Of a DNA stretch of 64,000 nucleotides, positions 7,725 to 16,893 are shown piece after piece. How positions within the stretch are numbered: position 1 is the first letter of the stretch; every line of letters begins with the position of its first letter. The position numbers and the translations under genes are program-made. Origin of the DNA: Microbulbifer variabilis (GTDB taxonomy: Bacteria > Pseudomonadota > Gammaproteobacteria > Pseudomonadales > Cellvibrionaceae); assembly GCF_020524905.1 (NCBI RefSeq), contig NZ_JAIVKI010000001.1:186001-250000 (forward strand). The letters are read 5' to 3'. Below the pieces are notes generated by a model. It did not search any database. It saw only the letters and a list, made by a program, of their open reading frames with translations, and was not told where the DNA came from.

Positions 7725-9581
7725 ATGACCTTCGATCAGCTGCTGATTTTAATCATTCTCGCGATTACGATAGCACTGTTTATCTGGGGGCCCTGGCGTC
7801 ACGATATGGTGGCGCTGTCTTCCCTGCTCGCCTGTGTTTTCTTCGGATTGATCCCTCCTGAAAGAGCCTTTGCCGGATTTGGTCATCCCGCCGTGGTTAC
7901 CGTGGCCAGCGTTCTGATTCTAAGTCGCGGCCTGCAGAATACCGGTGCTATGGCTGCCCTGGCTCAGCGGGTAGTACCGCGTAGCGGCAACATCACAATA
8001 TCTATGTTGCTGCTTACCGGGCTCGGCGCTCTCTTATCAGGCTTTATGAACAATGTAGGGGCTTTGGCGCTATTGATGCCGGTAGCGACGGATATGGCGG
8101 AAAAGCAAGGCTTGGCCCCGGGTAAGGTGTTGATGCCATTGTCTTTTGCAACGATTCTCGGTGGCATGACCACCTTGATCGGTACGCCGCCAAACTTGGT
8201 GGTCTCTGGTTTCCGCGATAGCGCCGGGGCCGGTAGTTACGGCATGTTCGATTTCACACCGGTGGGTTTAGTGGTGACTCTGGTGGGCTTGTTGTTTATT
8301 GGCCTGCTGGGATGGCGCTTGGTACCCGGTCGTGGCCAGGCGGGTGCGGCCAGTTTTGACACTGGAACTTATCTGACTGAGGCACTGGTTGGGGAAAAGA
8401 GTGCGGCCGTGGGTAAGAGCCTGGGAGAAATTGGCAAGGTGCTGAGTGCCGAGGATGCACAGGTGGTTGGGTTGGTACAAAGCGATGCACGAGTCGCGGC
8501 GGTCGCTCCCTGGCAGCGGGTGCAAAGCGGGGACATTCTAGTGATTGAGGCCGAGCCGGAATCCCTGGCGGCGAGTCTGACCAGGCTAGGGCTGAAAATG
8601 GTGGGGGGTACTGAAACCGAAAAGGACAAAAAGGTTGTTGTACAGCTCGGCGGCGCAAGACCACTGGAGGATACAGATGGGCGGAAAAAAGATCAGGATA
8701 AAGATAAGGGTGTTCCCGCCGGTGAGGAAATGCAGCTTCGTGAACTGGTAGTGATGCCCGATTCATTCCTGGTGGGGCGCTCAATTCAGTTTGTACACCT
8801 TTCTACCCGCTACCAGATCAACCTGCTGGCCCTGTCCCGACGTGGGCGTCGTTCCGTGCGGCGCCTGCGCTCAACACCGCTGCAAGCGGGGGATGCCCTG
8901 TTGATGATGGGCCCTGATGACAACCTCAGCAATTTTGCACGGGATCAGGGCTGTGTGCCTCTGGCACAGCGGGATATCGGCATGCCCAATAAGGAGAAGG
9001 CCGCGATCGCCCTGATTGCCATGGCGTTGGGGGTTGCTGGCGCGGCCTTTGGCTTGGTACCGGCGGCAGTCTCATTCGCCACCTGTGTGCTGGCTTTTAT
9101 GGCGCTGAAGGTTGTGCCGATACGCAATATTTACGAGGCTCTGGATGGCTCGGTGATTGTCTTGTTGGGTACTCTGATCGCTGTAGCTGAGGTCATAGAA
9201 AGTACAGGCGCGGCGGATCTGGTGGCACAAATGTTGCTGGATAATCTGGCTCAGGGCAGCTCGGTAGTGGCTCTGGCCTTGATATTAATCATCACCATGA
9301 CGCTGTCGGACTTTATGAACAATGTGGCCACCGCAGCGGTGATGTGCTCAATTGCCATCAGTACTGCCGAGCAATTGGCGGTGAATCCAGATAGCTTTTT
9401 AATGGCGGTGGCGATCGGTGCATCCTGTGCTTTTCTCACGCCAGTGGGCCACCAGAACAATACCCTGATCCTGGGGCCGGGCGGTTTTGATTTTGGCGAC
9501 TATTGGCGCATGGGCCTGCCCCTGGAGATACTGGTGGTGGTTGTGAGTATCCCCATGCTGCTGTGGGTATGGCCCCTCTGA
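7725..9581 (+). CDS. SLC13/DASS-type anion permease with internal RCK-C (TrkA-C) domains
   Basis: A 618-residue inner-membrane transporter of the SLC13/CitMHS type (sulfate, dicarboxylate or similar anions with Na+ or H+). Two membrane halves of hydrophobic helices flank a soluble middle. Each half carries a repeated signature: SGFMNNVGALALLMPVA with LIGTPPNLVV in the first, DFMNNVATAAVM with FLTPVGHQNN in the second. The soluble insert, about residues 210-410, has two TrkA-C-like modules separated by a very charged Lys/Asp-rich linker near residue 320. The substrate is not predictable from sequence alone. Its stop is two bases from the stop of the convergent CBS gene. Confidence 0.92.
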   Translation: MTFDQLLILIILAITIALFIWGPWRHDMVALSSLLACVFFGLIPPERAFAGFGHPAVVTVASVLILSRGLQNTGAMAALAQRVVPRSGNITISMLLLTGLGALLSGFMNNVGALALLMPVATDMAEKQGLAPGKVLMPLSFATILGGMTTLIGTPPNLVVSGFRDSAGAGSYGMFDFTPVGLVVTLVGLLFIGLLGWRLVPGRGQAGAASFDTGTYLTEALVGEKSAAVGKSLGEIGKVLSAEDAQVVGLVQSDARVAAVAPWQRVQSGDILVIEAEPESLAASLTRLGLKMVGGTETEKDKKVVVQLGGARPLEDTDGRKKDQDKDKGVPAGEEMQLRELVVMPDSFLVGRSIQFVHLSTRYQINLLALSRRGRRSVRRLRSTPLQAGDALLMMGPDDNLSNFARDQGCVPLAQRDIGMPNKEKAAIALIAMALGVAGAAFGLVPAAVSFATCVLAFMALKVVPIRNIYEALDGSVIVLLGTLIAVAEVIESTGAADLVAQMLLDNLAQGSSVVALALILIITMTLSDFMNNVATAAVMCSIAISTAEQLAVNPDSFLMAVAIGASCAFLTPVGHQNNTLILGPGGFDFGDYWRMGLPLEILVVVVSIPMLLWVWPL

Positions 9582-9583
9582 AT

Positions 9584-10030
9584 TCAGGCGATGGAGTCGT
9601 CCACCGGTTGTGCGAGCTCCGCAAGGTAGTTGCCGCAAAAGCGCAGGATATCGGTCACTGTGATGATACCCACAAGTTCCCCCTCGCGCATGACCAGCAC
9701 AGAACCAATACCGGTATCCGCCATGGCCATTAGAATCTTATCCAATGGGTCGTGGATATCGGCAATAAAAGGCCGGCGCGCGCACAGGTCGTGGACATAG
9801 AGTTGTTGCTCTTCCAAACGGTGTCCGGGTGCGTTGGCCCTTTCGATATCCCCTTTAGAGATAACCGTCTCCAGGTCACCGGCGCGGGTCACCGGCAGAT
9901 GGCGCACCTTGTGCTCTTCCATCAACGCAAGGGCTTCCTCGACCGTGGCATTGATATCAATATGGTAGGGAAACGGTGTCATCAGTGCCGCTAAAGTGGG
10001 CATATGATGGATATTGTGGGTATTGGACAT
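9584..10030 (-). CDS. CBS-domain pair protein
   Basis: A 148-residue protein made of two tandem CBS motifs, which usually bind adenine nucleotides and sense energy state. The first runs from MTPFPYHIDINATVEEAL to PVTRAG, the second from the RRPFIADIHDPLDKIL segment to the MREGELVGIITVTDIL strand-helix near the C-terminus. ATG 10030 is chosen over an in-frame TTG nine bases upstream. It ends tail-to-tail with the SLC13 gene. A regulatory link to that transporter is possible, but the genes are convergent and so not cotranscribed. Confidence 0.88.
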   Translation of the reverse strand: MSNTHNIHHMPTLAALMTPFPYHIDINATVEEALALMEEHKVRHLPVTRAGDLETVISKGDIERANAPGHRLEEQQLYVHDLCARRPFIADIHDPLDKILMAMADTGIGSVLVMREGELVGIITVTDILRFCGNYLAELAQPVDDSIA

Positions 10031-10576
10031 AGTTAACAATGGTTATCCAATGGTTTTTTGCAATGGGTGCTATAGCAAAAGTCTGTGCAATAATTTGCAA
10101 TTGGCGACTGCGGATACAATATAGCCAAAACAGGAGTGTTTGAATATCCTTTTGTTGAGGCAGATATCCCCGCCTTTGTTACACTTTGTTAGCGATAAGA
10201 GCGAAGAATCCTATTATATTCAAATGATAGAGCGTAAACAGTTGATATTTGTTGGCGAAAGATTATTATTCGCGACCTCAGCCGAGAAATATAATCAGTG
10301 TTTCGGGTTCAATACCGGAGATGGCTGAAGTCGGCTAGCTTTTAATAATGTATTTGCCGAACATATCAAGCACTGGGGTCTACCGGTGCGACGATATCTC
10401 GTTTTTACATTCGGCTAATTCGTAATATGCCGAATATAACATCACTTAACCGCCTGTAATCGGCTAGTGGTGCTGTTAACAATTTTGATATTTCGAATAA
10501 CCGGGCTCGACTCTGTGTCGGTTTCCGTCACAGTGTTTTCTCTGTATTTTTAATAACCGTCGTTGAGGTTTATTGA
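10031..10576. promoter_or_regulatory. AT-rich leader of the MvaT-like gene with three TCGGCTA repeats
   Basis: This 546-base gap between the divergent CBS and nucleoid-protein genes is AT-rich. It contains the heptamer TCGGCTA three times in the same orientation, at 10331, 10411 and 10460, with GCCGAA words between them. H-NS-family genes are often autoregulated through AT-rich leaders, so a control region is likely. A TTG-started frame at 10140-10328 lacks protein character and is not called. Confidence 0.4.
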
Positions 10577-11056
10577 ATGTTCCAGGAATACGAACAACTC
10601 GAACAACAAATTGCCGAACATCAGGCAAGAATAGAAGAACTGCAGGAGCAAATGGCTCAGGCAGAACGCAAAAAAGATGGCGTTATTGCTTTTGATAAGG
10701 CACTGGTCAACCTGGCCGCCGAATACCACATGGAAGAAGAGGAATTCTTCGTTGCACGTGGCCGTCAGGTCGTTGAGTGGCTGGTAGACCAGCTGAATGA
10801 TGAAGACGCTCCAGACTACATACAGACTCTTAAGTCTCGTGTGGCCCGTCACCTGAAAAAAGAGGGTGATACCCCCCGTCGCGGTCGCCGCGCTGCTGCT
10901 ACTGCGAGCAAGTCCGCCGAGCCTAAACTGGAAACTGGGCACTACCGCAATCCTTATACCGGTGCCACTGTAGAAAAGAAAAAGCGCAACCCTAAAGCGC
11001 TGAGCCAGTGGATCGATGAATACGGTCTGGACACCATTAAAGAGTGGAAGATCTAA
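10577..11056 (+). CDS. H-NS-like nucleoid protein, MvaT/MvaU-type C-terminus
   Basis: A 159-residue xenogeneic-silencer-type DNA-binding protein. The N-terminal 45 residues form a Glu/Gln-rich coiled coil for oligomerisation. The middle is acidic, and a linker near residues 95-115 is Arg/Ala-rich (RRGRRAAAT). The C-terminal 45 residues contain YRNPYTGATVE followed by LSQWIDEYGLDTIKEW. That is the layout of the MvaT/MvaU DNA-binding domain (YKNPHTGE...W...W), which reads AT-rich minor groove. A GAGG ribosome site precedes ATG 10577. It likely represses AT-rich acquired DNA such as parts of this window; that is inference. Confidence 0.85.
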   Translation: MFQEYEQLEQQIAEHQARIEELQEQMAQAERKKDGVIAFDKALVNLAAEYHMEEEEFFVARGRQVVEWLVDQLNDEDAPDYIQTLKSRVARHLKKEGDTPRRGRRAAATASKSAEPKLETGHYRNPYTGATVEKKKRNPKALSQWIDEYGLDTIKEWKI

Positions 11057-11072
11057 CTCCTCTCAGGCTTCC

Positions 11073-11103
11073 TATCCAGTACCGGTAATACCGGTGCTGG
11101 ATA
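11073..11103 (+). terminator. terminator hairpin after the MvaT-like gene
   Basis: TATCCAG-T-ACCGG (11073-11085) pairs with CCGGT-G-CTGGATA (11091-11103), a 13-pair stem including one U-G wobble with a five-base loop. It begins 17 bases after the stop codon. The following T-run is weak. Confidence 0.7.
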
Positions 11104-11237
11104 ATTCTCGCTCCAGTATTCTTTACACTTCTTAAAAAATTAATCGCATTTTCCTGTATTTCATCGAATACGGGTTTACTTTCTCTAATATCTTTTGCAT
11201 AACTTCCAGCCAATTATTGGATTAAGAGAGTACTGTT

Positions 11238-11807
11238 GTGTTTACCCGAATTGTTGGCTTGTTGATCTTTTGCTTTATGCCCCTGATTGGGCTCAATGTC
11301 TGGGCAGATACCGCGCCATCAAATGCTAGTAGCCAGGTTATTTATCTGGTGCGCCATGGGGAAAAACAGCAGGGGCCGGATGCTGGTAGAGATCCGCAAC
11401 TCGCGGAGGCCGGAAAGGCGCGTGCCGAACAATTGGCGCGGATACTCGAGGGTGTGGAAATTGATGCGGTGTTCAGCACCGACTTTATTCGTACCAAGGA
11501 AACTGCCCGTCCACTGGCCGAGCAGCGAGGCCTGCCGATTCAAAGCTATGACTACCGCAAATTAAAAGAGTTTGCTACGGAACTGGAGCAGGCTGGCGAT
11601 CGCATCTTAGTGGTGGGGCATAGCAACACTACTCCAGAGATTGTGGCGCTGCTCGGAGGGGAGCAAGGTACTCCGATCAGGGAGTCGGATGAATACGATC
11701 GGCTCTATATTGTTATCCGTGATCGCAGCCAGGTGACTACCTTGCTACAGCGTTATGGTGAGGACAGTAGAGAACATAAAATCGCTGAGCACTCGGAAGT
11801 GCAGTAG
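11238..11807 (+). CDS. secreted histidine phosphatase superfamily protein (phosphoglycerate-mutase-like)
   Basis: A 189-residue exported protein with a signal peptide of about 23 residues ending near VWA. The catalytic RHG is in YLVRHGEK near residue 40, a typical first-branch histidine phosphatase. A second catalytic region, ILVVGHSNTTPEI near residue 131, supplies the second His. An internal STDFIRTKETA contributes the phosphate-binding Arg. The family hydrolyses phosphomonoesters; the periplasmic substrate is unknown, and SixA-like protein phosphatase activity cannot be excluded. The start codon is GTG 11238. It converges with the sirtuin gene. Confidence 0.9.
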   Translation: MFTRIVGLLIFCFMPLIGLNVWADTAPSNASSQVIYLVRHGEKQQGPDAGRDPQLAEAGKARAEQLARILEGVEIDAVFSTDFIRTKETARPLAEQRGLPIQSYDYRKLKEFATELEQAGDRILVVGHSNTTPEIVALLGGEQGTPIRESDEYDRLYIVIRDRSQVTTLLQRYGEDSREHKIAEHSEVQ

Positions 11808-11826
11808 TCCTTAACTGATATTCTTC

Positions 11827-12531
11827 CTAGCCGAGCAGTTCCCTTACAAAACCACCGACAATTGTCGAGGCTGGTCCATAGCGGTGCTCGGCGAAGGCAT
11901 CGCCTACACTGCTGGGTTCCAAATTTAATTCCACGCTGTGCGCACCTGCCAGGTTAGCGCACTCCACAAAACCGGCCGCCGGGTAGACATTGCCGGAGGT
12001 ACCGATGCTGATAAATAGGTCGCACTGGCTCAAGGCCTCGTAAATAGTCTCCATTTGCAATGGCATTTCCCCAAACCAAACGACATGTGGGCGCAGGGTG
12101 CCGGATAGCCCACAGCAGTCACAGCGATTCGTAACCTGTAATTTTCCAAATAAGGAAAACAACTGGCCGCTAACGCTGCAGCGCGCTTTGAGCAGTTCGC
12201 CATGCATATGAATCAGGTTGCGACTACCGGCGCGTTCGTGCAGGTCATCGATATTTTGGGTGACTAATAAAAATTCTCCGTCAAATTCTCTTTCCAGTTC
12301 GGCTAAGGCTCGATGGGCAGGGTTGGGAGCAATATCACCTGACAGTAGGTGTTGGCGGCGTTCGTTGTAAAAGCACTGTACCAGTTGTGGGTTACGTTCA
12401 AAGGCTTCGGGGGTGGCGACATCTTCAATACGCTGGTTTTCCCACAAGCCATCAGCCCCGCGAAAAGTGCGAATACCAGATTCCGCCGAGATGCCGGCCC
12501 CGGTTAGTACAACGATACGTTTATATTGCAT
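11827..12531 (-). CDS. cobB: NAD-dependent protein deacylase, sirtuin (CobB type)
   Basis: A 234-residue class III sirtuin that removes acyl groups from lysine using NAD+. It carries the NAD-binding [21 protein letters not shown] near residues 10-31, [11 protein letters not shown], and the catalytic HMHGE. The YxxR pair in FYNERRQ marks sirtuins able to remove negatively charged succinyl or malonyl groups. The zinc module (RCSVSG, then CDCCG) has cysteines with looser spacing than usual. Full length for short bacterial CobB. The stop is 20 bases from the convergent phosphatase stop. Confidence 0.93.
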   Translation of the reverse strand: MQYKRIVVLTGAGISAESGIRTFRGADGLWENQRIEDVATPEAFERNPQLVQCFYNERRQHLLSGDIAPNPAHRALAELEREFDGEFLLVTQNIDDLHERAGSRNLIHMHGELLKARCSVSGQLFSLFGKLQVTNRCDCCGLSGTLRPHVVWFGEMPLQMETIYEALSQCDLFISIGTSGNVYPAAGFVECANLAGAHSVELNLEPSSVGDAFAEHRYGPASTIVGGFVRELLG

Positions 12532-12688
12532 AAGATAAAATTATGTTAGCCTGCGGCGATTAAGGGATAAAAATATTTAGCTTAGTGTACGAAGAAAAAT
12601 ATTTTATCTGAAGTATGCAAGCTCGAATTATCTGGGGTAGGTTAAATATCTGAAGCAGTTAATGAATGCTTGCAGATCAACAAACTAT

Positions 12689-12710
12689 AGGCGACCCGGT
12701 AGGGTCGCCT
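12689..12710 (-). terminator. terminator of the ndh gene
   Basis: AGGCGACCC (12689-12697) and GGGTCGCCT (12702-12710) form a perfect 9-bp stem with a GGTA loop, 22 bases beyond the leftward ndh stop. Read leftward it is followed by a T-rich stretch, consistent with Rho-independent termination. Confidence 0.8.
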
Positions 12711-12732
12711 TATCTATGAATTTATTTTTTTA

Positions 12733-14040
12733 TCAGTGCAATTTAAGGCGTGGACTGACTGCACGATTGGCCTGACCGATTAGATAGAGCAGCATGGCTT
12801 TGGGCCAACCGTGGATTGCCGCCAGGTGCATTCGATATAGGGAGCGGTAGGCAAAGCCGGCAATACGACCTTCTATGGTGAGGCTGCCTTTTACCAGTGT
12901 GCCCATTAAATTTCCCACTGCAGTGTATTTACTCAGGGAAACTAGTGAACCGCGATCCCGATAGTAAAAATGCTCCAGAGGTTTGTCCTCAATTAAAGCG
13001 ATTAGATTGTTGGCGGTGAGTTTGGCCATCTGCTGTGCCGCCTGGGCGCGTGGTGGTACCCGCTGTTCGTTTCCGTCAATGCAGCTGGCACAGTCTCCCA
13101 TGGCAAAAATATGTGGATCACTTTGGCTCAGTAGAGTGGTTTTCACTTCTATCTGGTTAAGACGATTGGTAGCGAGCCCGTCGAGATGGTTAAGGAATTC
13201 CGGCGCTTTGACCCCGGCGGCCCAGAGGCGAATTGCTGCGGGAATTTCCCTGCCGTCGCCAGTGGTAAAACCTGAGGCGCTGGCACTGGTGATACTGCAA
13301 TTGGTGAGTACGCGCACTCCCATTTTACTCAGTTCGGATTCGGCATTATTGCCCAAGCGTGTCGGCAGGGCCGGCAGCAGGTGCGGCCCGGCTTCAATGA
13401 CAGTGATATCAATAGAATCTGGGCTAATTCGCCCATAGTTGCCCATTTGCTTGCTCGCGTCGACTAATTCCGCCGATAGCTCTACCCCGGTAGCACCGCC
13501 ACCGACTATGGCAATCTGCAAATTTTTACTGGTGTGGGTTTCCAGACGCAGAAAGTAATTGAGAAGTTGTTGGTGGAATTTCTGTGCCTGTTCACTGCTG
13601 TCGAGAAAAACGCAGTTTTTGCGCACACCGTGGGTGTGGAAATCGTTGCTCTTGCTACCAATACAGAGCACTAAATAATCGTATTCAAGCTCGCGGGGAG
13701 GCACCAGCTCATTACCCTCGTCATCCAGGACTGCTCCCAGAGTGACAACACGGCGTTTTCTGTCGAGGGACTGTAGGGCGCCAAGTTGAAACTCATAGCC
13801 ATTGGCACGAGCGTGAACCTGGTAATTGAGGGCGTCCATATTGGCGTCCAAGGCACCGGCTGCGACCTGGTGGAGCAAGGGTTTCCAAATATGGGTACGA
13901 TTTTTGTCTACCAGAGTGACTTGTGCTGCGGGGGAATCGCGCCTTTTCCGAAGGAACGGAGTAAAGCTGAAATAGTGCCCGAGCCGCGTGGCCAGAATTA
14001 GTCCACTGGCGCCGCCGCCGACGATCACAATTTTTTTCAT
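12733..14040 (-). CDS. ndh: type II NADH dehydrogenase (NDH-2 family flavoprotein)
   Basis: A 435-residue membrane-associated flavoprotein that passes electrons from NADH to quinone without pumping protons. The FAD-binding GGGASGL is at residues 8-14; a second dinucleotide site IVGGGATGVELSAEL lies near residue 180. The quinone-side FAD contact IFAMGDCAS near residue 310 is followed by PPRAQAAQQMA. The amphipathic C-terminus (AMLLYLIGQANRA) is the expected membrane anchor. It lies 308 bases downstream of the selD fusion on the same strand, whose N-terminal half belongs to the same flavoprotein family. Confidence 0.9.
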   Translation of the reverse strand: MKKIVIVGGGASGLILATRLGHYFSFTPFLRKRRDSPAAQVTLVDKNRTHIWKPLLHQVAAGALDANMDALNYQVHARANGYEFQLGALQSLDRKRRVVTLGAVLDDEGNELVPPRELEYDYLVLCIGSKSNDFHTHGVRKNCVFLDSSEQAQKFHQQLLNYFLRLETHTSKNLQIAIVGGGATGVELSAELVDASKQMGNYGRISPDSIDITVIEAGPHLLPALPTRLGNNAESELSKMGVRVLTNCSITSASASGFTTGDGREIPAAIRLWAAGVKAPEFLNHLDGLATNRLNQIEVKTTLLSQSDPHIFAMGDCASCIDGNEQRVPPRAQAAQQMAKLTANNLIALIEDKPLEHFYYRDRGSLVSLSKYTAVGNLMGTLVKGSLTIEGRIAGFAYRSLYRMHLAAIHGWPKAMLLYLIGQANRAVSPRLKLH

Positions 14041-14348
14041 GGTGGGTGGTCTTCCTGTCGATTGCTAATAAGCCGACTCCCCGATCTGTGAAGACCTATC
14101 GCCGCAATACTTGGCTGCTGGCGCTTGTTTTGGCGTCAGTATCTCCCGCATTGGCAGTGATAGCAACTAGGGCCTGAAGATACTAATTGGATTCCCACTA
14201 TGGTGGCTGTATAGGCGCTAATCTGCGCGCGAGAGGCGTAGTGTGGCCATGCTGTCATAGTGGAAAAAAAAGCCTCCGTCAGTATTCATCCAATTAATAT
14301 CAACAGGTTGTAACACGTGGCGGTGAAAAATGGAGGAAAGTGGAATCA
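14041..14348. other. intergenic gap between the selD fusion and ndh
   Basis: About 308 bases with no supportable gene. It lies downstream of the leftward selD fusion and upstream of leftward ndh, so it should hold the ndh promoter. I could not assign convincing -35/-10 boxes or a terminator. Confidence 0.4.
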
Positions 14349-16634
14349 TCACACCTGACTGTGTTCCGCTTCGTTATTGTGGGTGAGCAGCTGCCGCCAA
14401 GGACCATCTCTACGCAGGATTACCTTTGGTTGTGGATTGCCGCCACTGCTGATCACTCCGATGATGGCGGCCTGGCTGCAACCACTCTGCAATAGTGCGC
14501 GCACACAGGGCTCTGCTTTGTCCGCAGGCACTGCGGCGAGCAGGCCTCCGCAGGTCTGTGGGTCTGTGAGCAATGCCCAGTGTGGCAGTGATTGCCATTC
14601 TCGCGGATTTTCTACAAAAGCATAGGCGCTGGCATTTTGCGGCTGCAGGCTGGATAGCCAGCCGCGCTCAATACATTGGCGGGCACCCGGAATCAGCGGT
14701 AGTGGCTCTGCGATCAAAGTGGCGCCGAGTCCATCTAGTTTCAGCATTTCCAGTAAGTGACCGAGCAGGCCGAAGCCGGTGACATCGGTGAGGGCGTGAG
14801 CCCCGTGCTGGGCAAATATTTCGGCGGCGGCTGCATTACTGTGCAGCATGGTTTCCAGTGCCTTCTGCAGCCAGCGCCCCTTGGCTTCTCCCATCCCCTC
14901 GGCGGCGAGAATGGTGCCTATACCCAGAGGTTTACTCAAGATCAGGCAGTCCCCAGTTCGGGCTCCACGTTTTTCCAGTAATTGCTCTCGTTCGGCCAAG
15001 CCATTTACGGTGAGGCCCAATTGCAGTTCTGCGCCCTCGGCGGTGTGGCCGCCAGATAGAACGCAGTGATGGCGATTGAGTTCGTAAATCGCACCAGCGA
15101 GCAGTTGCTGTAAATCCCGCTGGGTGATTTCCTCTGCTGCGGTGGGCAGGGTCGCCAATACTTGCGCACTCACAGGGCGCGCATGCATGGCAAATAGATC
15201 GGAGAGTGCGTGCAGAGCAGCGAGTCGTCCGAACAGCCAGGGGTCGGCTACCGGGGCTCGTAGTTGATCGGAGCTCTGTACCAATAACTGTGAGGTGGGT
15301 AAATCCATTACGGCAGCATCGTCCCCGAGACCGCGCAATAGATAATCGGATTGCTGCACGGGCAGTTTGGCCAGAGCGCGGCGCAATACCTCCGGGCCCA
15401 CCTTGGCGCCGCAGCCATTACAGCGCATGCTCGCCAAAGAGATCCCCTTGCGTTGGTTTAGTATTTCACTGGGTTGCGTGGCTGGCATCTCTTCCATGGT
15501 GATGGGCAGATCGCTAAAGCGGTGCATAAAACTGCGGTCGATATGGTCCTTCCAGCGCCACAGTGGTGCGCCCACTGCAGCAACTCCATTACGCACTGCT
15601 ACAGCGCGCCTGCCTCCACAGGACAGCAGGCTGAGAAAGCGCTTCTGTGGGTGATAACTTTTCAGTGGGCGCCCGGTGAGTGTGGCGCGCAGGTTATGGA
15701 ATAGCACGGGCCCCTGACGCACTGCGTAGACACCGGCCTTGGGCAGCGGCCCTGCTGAAAAACTGGCTACATCGCCGGCGGCAAAGATTTCCTGGTAACC
15801 CTGGGCGCGCAATTTGCTGTCTACTAAAACGAAGCCTTTGTCGTCGAGCGCAAGCTGGGAATCCGCCAGCCAGGGAGGGGCACAAGCATTGGTGGTGAGT
15901 AACACCTGATCCAGGCCCAGTAAATCGCCGCTATTGTTACGCACGCCCTGTTCGTTAATTTCCGCCACTGGCCAGTTGTGATGTATCTCTACCCCGAGCC
16001 TGTGGAGTTCACGCGCTACTAGTTTTCGTGCGAGGAATGGGTAGCCTTGGGGGATTTCGTCGGCGGCGTGGATCAGGTGAATTTGCACACGCCCAGAATA
16101 GAGCTGTTCCTCTAGGCTGTGAGCCATGGCCATGGCTAGCTCGCAGCCGCCAGCACCGCCCCCAACAATTCCGAGGCGCAGGGGTGTACGGTTTTTTTGT
16201 ACGTGCCTCTGCAGCTTTTGCCAGAAGTTGTAAAAATGCCCGATGGGTTTAATGGGGATGGCCAGCTCAGAACCCGGCAGCTCCCGCACAGGGGTGGCGC
16301 CGACATCCAGGGATAGCAGGTCGTACTCCAGTGGGGGGCGCCCGAGCAGAGAGACCGTGCGGGCTTTCACGTCGACATGGTGGGCACAGGCTTGAATAAA
16401 CCGGGCACCGGCAGCGCGACATAGGCGCGCCAGGTCAATATGAGTGTCATCCAGTGAGTAGTGGCCTGCCACCATCCCCGGCAGCATACCTGAATAGGCG
16501 GTTTGGATTTGCGGAGAAACCAGCGTCAGGCGCGCGCCCGGCAACGGATTCATAGCCCACATTTGCAACACTATGGCATGGGCGTGGCCGCCGCCGACCA
16601 GAACGATATCCTGGTAGTTAGGGTACTCCTGCAT
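14349..16634 (-). CDS. selD: NDH-like flavoprotein fused to selenide, water dikinase (SelD)
   Basis: A 761-residue two-domain protein. Residues 1 to about 385 are an FAD/NAD-dependent oxidoreductase: VGGGHAHAIV at the N-terminus, LGIVGGGAGGCELA in the middle, EIFAAGDVASF near residue 290. Residues from about 395 to the end are SelD, which makes selenophosphate from selenide and ATP. The catalytic residue is Cys408 in RCNGCGAK, encoded TGC rather than the TGA/Sec of some SelDs. GLGDDAAVM, SGGHTAEGAELQ and DVTGFGLLGHL are the ATP/Mg-binding motifs. Such fusions are known in bacteria; the flavoprotein half is thought to support selenium reduction or delivery, but this is unproven. The product would feed MnmH. 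Confidence 0.95.
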   Translation of the reverse strand: MQEYPNYQDIVLVGGGHAHAIVLQMWAMNPLPGARLTLVSPQIQTAYSGMLPGMVAGHYSLDDTHIDLARLCRAAGARFIQACAHHVDVKARTVSLLGRPPLEYDLLSLDVGATPVRELPGSELAIPIKPIGHFYNFWQKLQRHVQKNRTPLRLGIVGGGAGGCELAMAMAHSLEEQLYSGRVQIHLIHAADEIPQGYPFLARKLVARELHRLGVEIHHNWPVAEINEQGVRNNSGDLLGLDQVLLTTNACAPPWLADSQLALDDKGFVLVDSKLRAQGYQEIFAAGDVASFSAGPLPKAGVYAVRQGPVLFHNLRATLTGRPLKSYHPQKRFLSLLSCGGRRAVAVRNGVAAVGAPLWRWKDHIDRSFMHRFSDLPITMEEMPATQPSEILNQRKGISLASMRCNGCGAKVGPEVLRRALAKLPVQQSDYLLRGLGDDAAVMDLPTSQLLVQSSDQLRAPVADPWLFGRLAALHALSDLFAMHARPVSAQVLATLPTAAEEITQRDLQQLLAGAIYELNRHHCVLSGGHTAEGAELQLGLTVNGLAEREQLLEKRGARTGDCLILSKPLGIGTILAAEGMGEAKGRWLQKALETMLHSNAAAAEIFAQHGAHALTDVTGFGLLGHLLEMLKLDGLGATLIAEPLPLIPGARQCIERGWLSSLQPQNASAYAFVENPREWQSLPHWALLTDPQTCGGLLAAVPADKAEPCVRALLQSGCSQAAIIGVISSGGNPQPKVILRRDGPWRQLLTHNNEAEHSQV

Positions 16635-16893
16635 TTTTGCTCACTACTGATTTTCTGGAACGGTTGCTGGGGTAAAGCCATTGCCCGCCAGCCAACTTCT
16701 CTCGCCGCACAAATTTATCTCTGGATAAATATTAGACAGCGTGAGTCGAGGCGAGATTTATAGCACGACGTCAACTTTCATTATCGCGAATCGCAGCGTC
16801 AGGGTAAAAAAAACAACGGGGCTGGTCTTTACTTTATGGGCTCAGCTGTCGTTGCAGCTTGCGTTCAATTCATTTCGCGGCGCTATTTTTCTA

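Noticed and set aside
10140..10328. TTG-started 62-residue frame
   Set aside because: No ribosome site, no family-like pattern, lies in an AT-rich leader.
15411..15413. Possible selenocysteine in SelD
   Set aside because: The codon is TGC (Cys408); no in-frame TGA is involved.
13786..15904. Rightward open frames opposite ndh and selD
   Set aside because: They are antisense shadows without family-like sequence; the leftward genes have clear domains.
16741..16893. GTG start for the DUF748 protein
   Set aside because: Adds 51 residues before the membrane helix with no family precedent; ATG 16894 fits better.
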